NCBI GenBank assembly: GCA_045807725.1
Contig: JBJMGV010000096.1
Span: 1 to 64,000 of the forward strand
DNA length: 64,000 bases
Origin: DATENM01 sp045807725
GTDB lineage: Bacteria; Acidobacteriota; Blastocatellia; UBA7656
Direction of reading: 5' to 3'
Made by a program: the position numbers and the translations under genes
The notes under the pieces: generated by a model
What the model was told of the DNA's origin: nothing
Database searches by the model: none
Seen by the model: only the letters and a program-made list of their open reading frames with translations
Shown here: piece after piece, positions 39,999 to 47,812 of the stretch
Layout: each line of letters opens with the position of its first letter
Position numbering within the stretch: the first letter of the stretch is position 1

Positions 39999-41760
39999 CC
40001 GCCTGAATGTGATCAGCCGGCAGATGCGCAGAGCCGAACGGGACGGTGATGATGAAGGCGCTGCCTTCGCCGTAAACGCTCTCGACTCGCACCGAGCCGC
40101 CGTGTAATTTAACTAACTCTTGCACCAGCGCCAAGCCGATGCCCGTTCCTTCATAGGTGCGCCCGCGTGCGCCCTCAACGCGGTGGAACCGCTCGAACAG
40201 GTGCGGAATCGCTTCGGCGGGAATGCCGATGCCGGTATCGCGGACGGCGAGTTCAGCCTGCCCGTCGCGCGCCCGCAGGCGGACTTCGATCTCGCCTTCA
40301 AAGGTGTACTTGAAGGCGTTCGAGAGCAGGTTGAGCACGATCTTCTCCCACATCTCGCGGTCAACGTAAACGGGTTCGGCGAGCGCCGCGCAATCCATAA
40401 CGAGTCGCATCCCTGCGCGCTCGATGGCCGAGCGAAAGACGCTGGCCAGATCGATGGTGAGCGCCGCAAGGTCGGTCGGCTGGTAACTGGCTTGTACGCG
40501 GCCCGCTTCGATGCGCGAGAAGTCGAGCAACGTGTTGACCATTTTTAGAAGGCGCAGCGAATTGCGATGCGCCACCTCGACGCGTTCGCGGTCTTCGGCA
40601 GACAACTGGCCGTCGGCCTTCGCCAGCATATCTTCGAGCGGGCCAACCATCAGCGTCAGCGGCGTGCGGAATTCGTGGCTTACATTACTGAAGAAAAGCG
40701 TCTTGGCGCGGTCAAGCTCGGCCAGCGCCTCGGCGCGCTTGCGCTCTTCCTCATACGCCTGTGCGTTGCCGATGCTGGCGGCAATCTGCGCCGAGACCAG
40801 TTCGATGAATCCTCGATAATCGTCGTCGAACAGCCTGTAAGGGTTCAGCCCGGCGACCAGTATGCCGGCTTTGCCGGTCTGCCCCGATGGCGCGATGGGC
40901 GCGACGACGGCTTGGTGCGGCGGGCGCTTCCACGCGCCCGAAGGCAGGCTGCCGAACCGGGCTTGCAGGTCTGACACCACAACCATCTTGTGGTCGTTGA
41001 CGACCTCTGCGAAAGGCCACGGCGAATCGCCATCGAGGGCGACTGCGGCGGGCACTGCCGTATGGCTACGCTCGATGCCGCTGGTCCCCGCAAGCACCAC
41101 ACGCTGGTCATCCGCATCAATCAAGTAGATCATCGCAAACGGCAGATCAGCGAGGTTCGTTTGCAGACAACCGGCGCTCGACGCGCAGGCGACGGCGAAC
41201 GTTCGCGCGTCAGCCGTGCGCGCCGCCAGCTCACGAAGCAGCGCAAGCTGCCGCTCACCGATGATGCGCGCCGTGTCGTCTGTGTTGGCGCAGATGATGC
41301 CGCCGACGCCGCCTTCGTCGGTCGGGATGGGGCTATAAGAGAACGTGTAGTAAGTCTCTTCCGGGTAGCCGTTGCGCTCCATAATGAGCAACTGCGACTC
41401 GACGTAGGTTCCTTCGACGCCGCCCATCGCGGTCTTCAGCATCGGCTCGATGTCATCCCATATCTCGCGCCACACGACAGCGATAGGCTGTCCGAGCGCC
41501 GCCGGATGTTTGCCGCCGACGATGGTTTTGTAAGCATCATTATAAAGCTTGATGAGATGGTCGCCCCAGCCGAGCCAGAAGGGTTGGCGCGACGTGAGCA
41601 TAATTCGCACGGCGGTCTTCAGACTTTGCGGCCAGGTCTCGACCGCGCCGAGCGGCGTCGCGGCCCAATCGAATGAACGCATACGTTCGCCCATCTCGCC
41701 GCCGCCGCTAAGAAAGTCCGCGACTTCTCCCGCGCTCTGTTTAACCGTTTGATCGTGCAT
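39790..41760 (-). CDS. PAS-GAF histidine kinase, upstream half of a split gene
   Basis: 656 residues. An N-terminal PAS domain (about 30-160, opening DWAATPLGAVETWPQSLK) is followed by GAF (170-330), HisKA with phospho-His (FFSNVSHEFRTPLTLM) and HATPase (NLLSNAFKY, DTGIGIP, GTGIGLALV). After RVNAYVEEAARWLPES the frame runs into a tandem-repeat element and stops after about 45 junk residues. In related sensors, as I recall them, this AYVEEA-RWLP segment leads straight into a receiver domain; here that receiver lies downstream in another frame. So this is probably one ancestral sensor cut in two. Confidence 0.88.
   Translation of the reverse strand: MHDQTVKQSAGEVADFLSGGGEMGERMRSFDWAATPLGAVETWPQSLKTAVRIMLTSRQPFWLGWGDHLIKLYNDAYKTIVGGKHPAALGQPIAVVWREIWDDIEPMLKTAMGGVEGTYVESQLLIMERNGYPEETYYTFSYSPIPTDEGGVGGIICANTDDTARIIGERQLALLRELAARTADARTFAVACASSAGCLQTNLADLPFAMIYLIDADDQRVVLAGTSGIERSHTAVPAAVALDGDSPWPFAEVVNDHKMVVVSDLQARFGSLPSGAWKRPPHQAVVAPIAPSGQTGKAGILVAGLNPYRLFDDDYRGFIELVSAQIAASIGNAQAYEEERKRAEALAELDRAKTLFFSNVSHEFRTPLTLMVGPLEDMLAKADGQLSAEDRERVEVAHRNSLRLLKMVNTLLDFSRIEAGRVQASYQPTDLAALTIDLASVFRSAIERAGMRLVMDCAALAEPVYVDREMWEKIVLNLLSNAFKYTFEGEIEVRLRARDGQAELAVRDTGIGIPAEAIPHLFERFHRVEGARGRTYEGTGIGLALVQELVKLHGGSVRVESVYGEGSAFIITVPFGSAHLPADHIQADGSLSSTALRVNAYVEEAARWLPESGGGGRGVRRRGICYRTPGIAFDGFDFGSRPAPDPWPPAPDSAGR
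39809..39933. repeat. Tandem-repeat hairpin (GGGGCCG type) at the break of the kinase gene
   Basis: GGGGCCG units (39809-39837) face a run of CCCCCCG units ending ACTCCGG (39901-39933). The loop is about 63 bases. The three C6-type homopolymers in the right arm are natural places for slippage or sequencing error. Confidence 0.85.
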
Positions 41761-41981
41761 AGCGAATGATTGATGGAATAAGTTCTGACGAAGGTAGTAA
41801 AGAGAATGGCGATGGTATGCTTCACAAGTGTCGGCAGAGATAAATCAAGGACGATCTTATTCTAAACAATCGTCACAGCCCTCGCCAGCCCTTGCCGGCG
41901 CGCACTCAGGGCAAGCGCATCTTAACCGTTGCCGTGATCTCGGTCTGGCACCCCATGTCGCCCGCTCCGCAGGCTGAGGGG

Positions 41982-42422
41982 CTAACTGATCATTCGATGA
42001 TCCACCATAATGCAGCGATCCTGCACGACTTGTATGCCGGCCTTCGCCAGTCGTTCGGCGGCCCGGTCGTTGCGGATGCCGAGTTGAAACCAGACCGCTC
42101 GCGGCGCTTTCGCCAAAATGTCTTCGACGTGTTGATCGATATCTTCGCCGCGCCGGAAGACATTGACGAGGTCTATCGCCGCCGGAATGTCCGACACTCG
42201 CCGATAGACTTTCTGGCCGAGAATCTCCGTCACCTCCGGGTAGTAGACCGGCACAGGGATCACTTCATAGCCGGCTGATGCGAGATACTGCGGCACGTAG
42301 AAAGCCGGCTGGTTCGCCTGCCGCTCGGTCTTGATCCCGAGCACGGCGATGCGCTTGATGCTCGACAGCAAGTCGCGGATTGGCGCGCTGCTGTCGATAA
42401 GCTTCTCTTGCCAGTTCGTCAT
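41982..42422 (-). CDS. CoA-binding domain protein (YccU type)
   Basis: A 146-residue single-domain Rossmann protein. IKRIAVLGIKTERQANQPAFYVPQYLASAGYEVIPV fits the CoA_binding domain of succinyl-CoA synthetase alpha type; AVWFQLGIRND and the terminal QDRCIMVDHR are typical of the YccU group. It binds CoA in known relatives, but the physiological role is unsettled. It stands between the split kinase and the basic protein, with no clear operon. Confidence 0.9.
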   Translation of the reverse strand: MTNWQEKLIDSSAPIRDLLSSIKRIAVLGIKTERQANQPAFYVPQYLASAGYEVIPVPVYYPEVTEILGQKVYRRVSDIPAAIDLVNVFRRGEDIDQHVEDILAKAPRAVWFQLGIRNDRAAERLAKAGIQVVQDRCIMVDHRMIS

Positions 42423-42437
42423 GGCTTGACCCTCGCT

Positions 42438-42743
42438 CTAACGGCCTCGCGCTTTCGATTCTTTAGTGGATGCGGTCCTGGCTGCGTGCTTCTTGCTGCC
42501 GCCGCCTTTATCGCCCGATCTGGTTGTCGTTCCCGCCGCAATCTTTTTCGGGCCGGCCTTGCGCGTCTCGCTGGTCGCTGCGCCTTGAGCCTTGGTCGCC
42601 GCGTGTTTCGATTTAGCCGCGCTGCGGCCTGCGCCGCCTTTGACTGCTTCGTTGCCCGGTTTAGTCGGGGACTCTTTGATTCGGCCCTTCGGTGTGGTCC
42701 CTGTCTTATTCGGTCCTTTGCCTCGGTCGCCGCCTTCTGACAT
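42438..42743 (-). CDS. Basic low-complexity Lys/Ala/Gly-rich protein
   Basis: A 101-residue, intrinsically disordered protein made of Lys, Arg, Ala, Gly, Thr and Ser. Its composition resembles histone H1-like or stress (KGG-type) proteins that bind nucleic acids. A strong GGAGGAG site precedes the ATG. It ends 15 bases before the CoA-binding gene and may be cotranscribed. The function is not known. Confidence 0.6.
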   Translation of the reverse strand: MSEGGDRGKGPNKTGTTPKGRIKESPTKPGNEAVKGGAGRSAAKSKHAATKAQGAATSETRKAGPKKIAAGTTTRSGDKGGGSKKHAARTASTKESKARGR

Positions 42744-42876
42744 AGCTCGCTCTCCTCCAAAGGAATAGATGTTGACCTATCGCTTGATAGTGTCGAACAC
42801 GGCGGCCACTACCTCATGCTGTGAAGATTATGCGGACTTGTCAACACGCGCTCGCTATCACTTGCCGTCAGAACAG

Positions 42877-42911
42877 CAAAGGCGCGAAGTCTTCACAACC
42901 TCGCGCCTTTG
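42877..42911 (-). terminator. Possible terminator of the E1 gene
   Basis: The 11-bp stem CAAAGGCGCGA / TCGCGCCTTTG with a 13-base loop is placed 23 bases after the dehydrogenase stop. A long T-run is missing, so efficiency is doubtful. Confidence 0.5.
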
Positions 42912-42933
42912 TTGCTCACGAATCAAGATCAAC

Positions 42934-45048
42934 TCAATAACGCGCCATCTGCAAAACCTCGGCGACAATGTCATCGACCTGCGGCAGTATTTCGTCTTCG
43001 AGGTCAGGGTGATAAGCGACGAACGTATCGGTCGCGGCGATGCGGCGCACCGGCGCATCGAGATACTCGAACAACTCGTCGGCGATGCGCGCGGCGATCT
43101 CCGCGCCATAGCCCCACGACAGCGCGTCCTCGTAAATCACAATCGCCTTGCTGGTCTTCTTCACCGAACGGCTGATCGCTTCCATATCAAACGGACTGAG
43201 GCTGCGCAGGTCGATCACCTCGACGCTGACGCCGTTCTCCTCTTCGACCTTCTTGGCGGCGACGACCGAGCGAAAGACCGTCGCGCCATAAGTAATGATC
43301 GTTACATCGCTGCCTTCGCGCGCCACCCTGGCTTTGCCAAAGGGAACCATATAGTCAGGGCCGGGGTACGCGCTCTTGTTGTGCGTCTGCCGGTAGAGGT
43401 GCTTGTGCTCAAGGAACATCACCGGGTCGTCCGAGCGAATCGCCGTGCGCAGCAACCCGTTGGCATCGAGCGCGTTCGACGGCATCACGACGCGAATGCC
43501 CGGCGTGTGCGTGAATAACACTTCGCTGCACTGGCTGTGATAGATCGCGCCGCCCTTCAAGTAACCGCCGCAGGCGACGCGAATCACCATCGGACATTTG
43601 AACGTGTTGTTCGAGCGCCAGCGCAGCACAGAGACTTCGTTGCGCAGTTGGTGCATCGCCGGCCAGATGTAATCGAAGAACTGTATCTCAGGCACGGGCT
43701 TCATTCCGCGCGTCGCCATGCCCATCGCGCGACCGATGATGGTCGCTTCCGCAAGCGGCGAATTGAAGACGCGAGCGCTGCCATACTTGCGCTGCAAGTT
43801 GTACGTGACCTTGAAGACGCCGCCTTTGCCTTTGACCTGTTCAAGGTATTGCTCGCGGCTGACATCGGCCACGTCTTCGCCGAAGACGACGATGGAATTG
43901 TCGCGCGCCATCTCGTCTTGCAGACAGGCGTTGATGAGGTCGAGCATCGTTTTGGGGTCGCCCTTCACCTCTGCGCTTTCGGTGTCAAAGGCCGCCGACG
44001 TAGGGTCAACGTCGGGCGAGTAGACGTAAAGCATCACCGTCTCTTTGGCGGGCGCGGCGGCGTGAACGGCGGCGTCGCCTGCCGCGTTCACTTCTTCATC
44101 AATTTCGTGATGGATGCGTTTGAGATCGTCTTCGGTCAGCAACTCTTCGTCAATCAAGTAACGCGCAAAGGTGCGCAGCGGGTCGCGCTCAGCTTCGGCG
44201 GCGCGTTCTTCTTCGGGCCGGTAGAGCCGCTCGTCGTCCGACAGCGAATGCGAATACGGGCGAATGACGTGCGCGTGAACCAGCGCCGGCCCACGCCGCT
44301 CACGGCAGTAAGCGACAGCGCGCTTCATCGTCGCGTAACTGGCCACAGGGTCGCAGCCGTCCACTTCTTCGATGTAGAGGTCAGGGAAATTCTTGACCAA
44401 TTCAGAAATCTTGCCGCCGGCGGTCTGCACTTCGACCGGAACCGAGATGGCGTAGCCATTGTCTTCGATGAGGAAGAGCACCGGCAGCTTGAGATTGCAG
44501 GCCGAGTTGAGCGATTCAAAGAACTCGCCTTCGCTGGTCGTGCCGTCGCCGGCTGAAACATACGTCACCGCGTCGGGATGATAGCCTTGCACAATCTCCG
44601 TATCGCCGATGCGTTCGGCGCGGTAGTCGGCTTCGGCGCAACCGACGGCTTGCAGAAACTGCGTGCCGGTGGGCGACGAACGGCTGACGATGTTGAGCCG
44701 CGTGCTGCCCCAGTGGCTGGGCATCTGCCGCCCGCCCGATGCCGGATCATCCGCCGCGCCGGTCGCGCCCTTCAACATCTCTTCGGCGGTGACGCCGAGC
44801 GTCAAACAGAGCGCGCGGTCACGATAGTAAGGATAGAACCAGTCGTAGCCCGGTTTCAGCGCCAGCCCGGCGGCGATGAGAATCGCTTCGTGGCCCGCGC
44901 CGGAAATCTGAAAGAAGATGCGATTCTGCGCCTTGAGCTGAATCTCTTTGTCGTCAATGCGCCGCGAGGCATACATCAAGCGATAAATGCGAATCATCGC
45001 TTCGCGGTCAAGCCCATTATATTTTTCAATCTGCGGCTGAACAGCCAT
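42934..45048 (-). CDS. Branched-chain 2-oxoacid dehydrogenase E1, alpha-beta fusion
   Basis: Thiamine-diphosphate enzyme decarboxylating 2-oxoacids and loading E2. The 704 residues join the alpha subunit (1-345; GDGTTSEGEFFESLN and EDNGYAISV for thiamine diphosphate and Mg) to the beta subunit (about 365-704; VVFGEDVAD, FNSPLAEATIIGRAMGMA, HSQCSEVLFTHTPGIRVVMPS). Such fused E1 chains are known. E2 and E3 genes are not adjacent. The order with the aconitase-like gene upstream on the same strand, across a 31-bp perfect hairpin, suggests joint control of central carbon or amino-acid catabolism. Confidence 0.93.
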   Translation of the reverse strand: MAVQPQIEKYNGLDREAMIRIYRLMYASRRIDDKEIQLKAQNRIFFQISGAGHEAILIAAGLALKPGYDWFYPYYRDRALCLTLGVTAEEMLKGATGAADDPASGGRQMPSHWGSTRLNIVSRSSPTGTQFLQAVGCAEADYRAERIGDTEIVQGYHPDAVTYVSAGDGTTSEGEFFESLNSACNLKLPVLFLIEDNGYAISVPVEVQTAGGKISELVKNFPDLYIEEVDGCDPVASYATMKRAVAYCRERRGPALVHAHVIRPYSHSLSDDERLYRPEEERAAEAERDPLRTFARYLIDEELLTEDDLKRIHHEIDEEVNAAGDAAVHAAAPAKETVMLYVYSPDVDPTSAAFDTESAEVKGDPKTMLDLINACLQDEMARDNSIVVFGEDVADVSREQYLEQVKGKGGVFKVTYNLQRKYGSARVFNSPLAEATIIGRAMGMATRGMKPVPEIQFFDYIWPAMHQLRNEVSVLRWRSNNTFKCPMVIRVACGGYLKGGAIYHSQCSEVLFTHTPGIRVVMPSNALDANGLLRTAIRSDDPVMFLEHKHLYRQTHNKSAYPGPDYMVPFGKARVAREGSDVTIITYGATVFRSVVAAKKVEEENGVSVEVIDLRSLSPFDMEAISRSVKKTSKAIVIYEDALSWGYGAEIAARIADELFEYLDAPVRRIAATDTFVAYHPDLEDEILPQVDDIVAEVLQMARY

Positions 45049-45058
45049 AGCACCTCTC

Positions 45059-45164
45059 GATTTTGGATTTTAGATTTTCATGGCTTAGCGCTTCGCGTCC
45101 AATGTCCATCAATCCAAAATCCAAAATCGCAGGCGCGAAGCGCTAAGCCATGAAAATCTAAAAT
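45059..45164. repeat. Nested inverted repeat with perfect 31-bp arms
   Basis: 45067-45097 and 45134-45164 are perfect complements over 31 bases. The outer 12-14 bases are the ATTTTAG tandem unit, and the inner 17-19 bases are a different element (CATGGCTTAGCGCTTCGCG). More ATCCAAA units lie in the loop. It fills the gap between the aconitase and E1 genes and ends at the aconitase stop, so it may terminate or attenuate. Confidence 0.9.
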
Positions 45165-47179
45165 TAGTTTGTTGTTGCTGCCGACGCCGGGCGGTACTCG
45201 CTGATGTGGCCGGCGATGGCGGAAGCGGCGACCGTGTACGGCGATGCGAGGTACATCTGGCCGGGGCCGCTGCGACCGGGAAAGTTGCGGTTCTGCGCGC
45301 TGATGACGATTTGCGTCTTCAAAGTGCTTACGCCCGGCCCGGCATTGATGCACGCGCCGCAACTCGGCTCGACGATGTGCGCGCCGACGGCGTTGAACAC
45401 GTCGATGTAGCCCTGGTCTTCAGCGTATTCGCGCACCTCTTGCGCGCCGAATTGAATGAAGCACTGCACGTCCGGGTGAACGCGGCGGCCTTGCGCCAGC
45501 GCTTCGCGGAAGACACGCGCGTACATATCCATATCTTCCTTCTTGCCCGCCGTGCACGAGCCGCCATAAGCAATGTCAATCTTCACAGGCTCCGCCAGTT
45601 CGTCAACGAATAGACCATTGCCGGGGTCGCCCGGCGCGGCGATCATCGGGCGCAACTGAGTCGCGTCAATCTCAATCGTCAACGCGTACTCGGCATCCGT
45701 GTCGCTCTGCATATCGAGGCAGAGCCGTTCGGCTTCGGCCTGCGACAAGCCGCGCTCGACCAGAAACTCGACCGTCTTATCATCGGCGGCGACGATGCCC
45801 GTGAAGCCGCCGACTTCTGCGGCCATATTGGTCATCGTAGCGCGCTCGTCAATGCTCAACTCAGCAACCGCTTCGCCGCTGTATTCGATGACGCGCCCGA
45901 TAGCCTGACCGTTGCGGACGAACTCCGTGCGCAGGATTTCCAACATGAAATCTTTGGCGGTGACGTTTTCGGGCCGGCGGCCATTGACGCGAATGCGCAC
46001 CTGTTCGGGCACGCGCACACGCACGTCTTTGGTGATCCACGAATTGAACACGTCGGTCGTGCCAACGCCAAAAGCGACCGCGCCGATTGCCCCGGCATGC
46101 GGCGTGTGGGAATCACTGCCGATAATGATCTGACCCGGCAGCGCGTAGTTTTGCAGTATCAAGCTGTGGCAGATGGCCTCCGAGCCTTTGCGATCCTGTA
46201 GCGCGCCGTGCAATCTGATGCCTTGCTTACCGGCGAACTCGGCCTGCTTGCGGATCAACTCGTGCGCCAGGTCGAGCAAACCCATCGCCTTGCGTTCGGG
46301 CGGCATCACGTCATCGAGGAAGGTCAGGTGATCCTGGAAGAAGTAGATGGATGATGGATCGTTGACCGGCTCATCGCCAACCAGTTGCTCGTAAAAGATC
46401 GCCGCCATCGGCGTGACGTATTCGTGGCTGAAGCGTATGTCCGTGCGCACGAAGCCGGCGTCGCCCGGCTTGACCGCTTCGACGCCGACCGCGTCTTTTG
46501 AAAGGTCGGTGACGAAGTGGCGCGCGAATATCTTTTCGGCCAGCGTCATCGGACGGCGCTCGGTCGTGACCGGCGGAATCGTAACCTTGCCCTGCAAGCG
46601 CGCCACGTTGAAGGCGAACAGGCCGCCGTATTCGATGATCTGTCGCGTGATCTCGTCTTCGCCGCGCGTGAACTCGTCGAGCGGTATCTCTTCGCCCGCC
46701 GCGATGCGACGGATGAGATCGAAGTTGGTCGAAGTCAGCAGGCCGAGGTTCTGGCAGTTCTGCCGGTAGATGCGCTCGATGTTTTCGGCGATGACGCAGC
46801 GAATGCCGGCGGCAATCTCGGCGTAAGGCGACTGCTCGCGGCTCGACCCTTTGCCGCGCCGCTTGCCGGAAACCGATACCGTGAAGCCGCCGCGCTTCAC
46901 GTCACCGGCTTTGATGGGGAACTCGTCGCCGCACTTCAAGCCGATGTAGACGAACTCGCCGATCTTCTCGTCGAAGTGATAGCAGATGTAAGCGGGCGTG
47001 ATCTCGTCGGTCGAGATGTCGTTGCGCAGGGGCGGAATATGATTTGGGTCGAGGTCGTTGCCATCGAGCTGCGCGCGAACGACGGCGGCGTCTTCGGCCA
47101 GGAAGAGAATGCGGCCTGCGAGTTGAACTCTGTCGGGGCGCTTCTCGACCTGCCGGGTAAGCAAGCTCTCAATCATCAA
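45164..47179 (-). CDS. Aconitase-family hydratase with N-terminal swivel domain
   Basis: 671 residues. The small swivel domain comes first (about 1-155, with ISTDEITPAYICYHFDE and SGKRRGKGSSREQSPYAEI, a substrate-binding segment). The catalytic 4Fe-4S part follows (about 225-671), with HDALQDRKGSE-like entry, GSDSHTPHAGAIGAVAFGVG, YGGSCTAGKKEDMDMYAR and EPSCGACINAGPG holding the three cluster cysteines. In normal aconitase the swivel is C-terminal, so the order is permuted. Homologues are annotated as aconitase or 3-isopropylmalate dehydratase; which substrate is used cannot be read here. Confidence 0.9.
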   Translation of the reverse strand: MMIESLLTRQVEKRPDRVQLAGRILFLAEDAAVVRAQLDGNDLDPNHIPPLRNDISTDEITPAYICYHFDEKIGEFVYIGLKCGDEFPIKAGDVKRGGFTVSVSGKRRGKGSSREQSPYAEIAAGIRCVIAENIERIYRQNCQNLGLLTSTNFDLIRRIAAGEEIPLDEFTRGEDEITRQIIEYGGLFAFNVARLQGKVTIPPVTTERRPMTLAEKIFARHFVTDLSKDAVGVEAVKPGDAGFVRTDIRFSHEYVTPMAAIFYEQLVGDEPVNDPSSIYFFQDHLTFLDDVMPPERKAMGLLDLAHELIRKQAEFAGKQGIRLHGALQDRKGSEAICHSLILQNYALPGQIIIGSDSHTPHAGAIGAVAFGVGTTDVFNSWITKDVRVRVPEQVRIRVNGRRPENVTAKDFMLEILRTEFVRNGQAIGRVIEYSGEAVAELSIDERATMTNMAAEVGGFTGIVAADDKTVEFLVERGLSQAEAERLCLDMQSDTDAEYALTIEIDATQLRPMIAAPGDPGNGLFVDELAEPVKIDIAYGGSCTAGKKEDMDMYARVFREALAQGRRVHPDVQCFIQFGAQEVREYAEDQGYIDVFNAVGAHIVEPSCGACINAGPGVSTLKTQIVISAQNRNFPGRSGPGQMYLASPYTVAASAIAGHISEYRPASAATTN

Positions 47180-47388
47180 GAACTCCTCTAAGAGATTATG
47201 AACCGCTTGCAGCGAGTGAGTGATAGAAAAGGCTCATCCGGCTGCAATGAATATTTTAACCTTTGCGCCGGGGTGTTGGCAAAAGGCGGAGAAGTTTGCA
47301 CGCATCAGCGCAAGAAACAGCGAGCTATGAGGCAAGGATTGCGATACCTCTTGACTCTAAATTGAAGCAGATGAGATGGGGACAGGGA

Positions 47389-47496
47389 GGATTGGCCACA
47401 GAGGCACAGAGACACCGAGCGGGAATAAAACATGTTGAGAAGATCAGGACTTCTTTAATGATCTTCTCTCTGCCTTGGTGCCTCTGTGGCCAATCC
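47389..47496. repeat. Cruciform: CCACAGAGGCAC element with inner hairpin
   Basis: Perfect 19-bp arms (47389-47407, 47478-47496) of the GGCCACAGAGGCAC type enclose a second perfect 10-bp hairpin (47437-47446, 47459-47468). The 209 bases between the aconitase start and this element hold no gene. Confidence 0.85.
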
Positions 47497-47521
47497 TTAT
47501 TCTGCTTTTCTCATGCGGTCT

Positions 47522-47775
47522 GATTTAGCCCGCTTCAGCGGGCTAGCCCGCAGGGCCGATAGGCCAGCCGTTTACGGCTGGTTGCAGATGCCGAAGCAAA
47601 TGCACGGAGGGCGCTTTAGCGTCCTTCTCGCGCTGGCTTTAGCCATGAACCCAGTGGCTAAAGCCGGTGGTGGTAAGCCCGTTAAAACGGGCTGGGGAGA
47701 TTGTGCCCCGCATGATTACCAGCCCTAAAAGGGCTGGCCTAATTGCCCTGCGGGTAAGCCCGCTGAAGCGGGCTG
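47522..47775. repeat. Chain of short palindromes (AGCCCGCTTCAGCGGGCT type)
   Basis: At least seven separate hairpins follow each other: AGCCCGCTTCAGCGGGCT, CCAGCCGTTTACGGCTGG, GGCGCTTTAGCGTCC, TGGCTTTAGCCA with its partner, AGCCCGTTAAAACGGGCT, CAGCCCTAAAAGGGCTG and AGCCCGCTGAAGCGGGCT. All have a loop of TTTA/TTCA/TAAA type. No gene is seen. It lies directly before the end of the metalloprotease gene. Confidence 0.85.
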
Positions 47776-47812
47776 CGGAGGGGAAGCAGCGTGCTCATAT
47801 ATTCAAGCGTGC

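Noticed and set aside
47597..47728. Small frame in the palindrome chain
   Set aside because: It is a translation of hairpins; composition and repeats argue against a gene.
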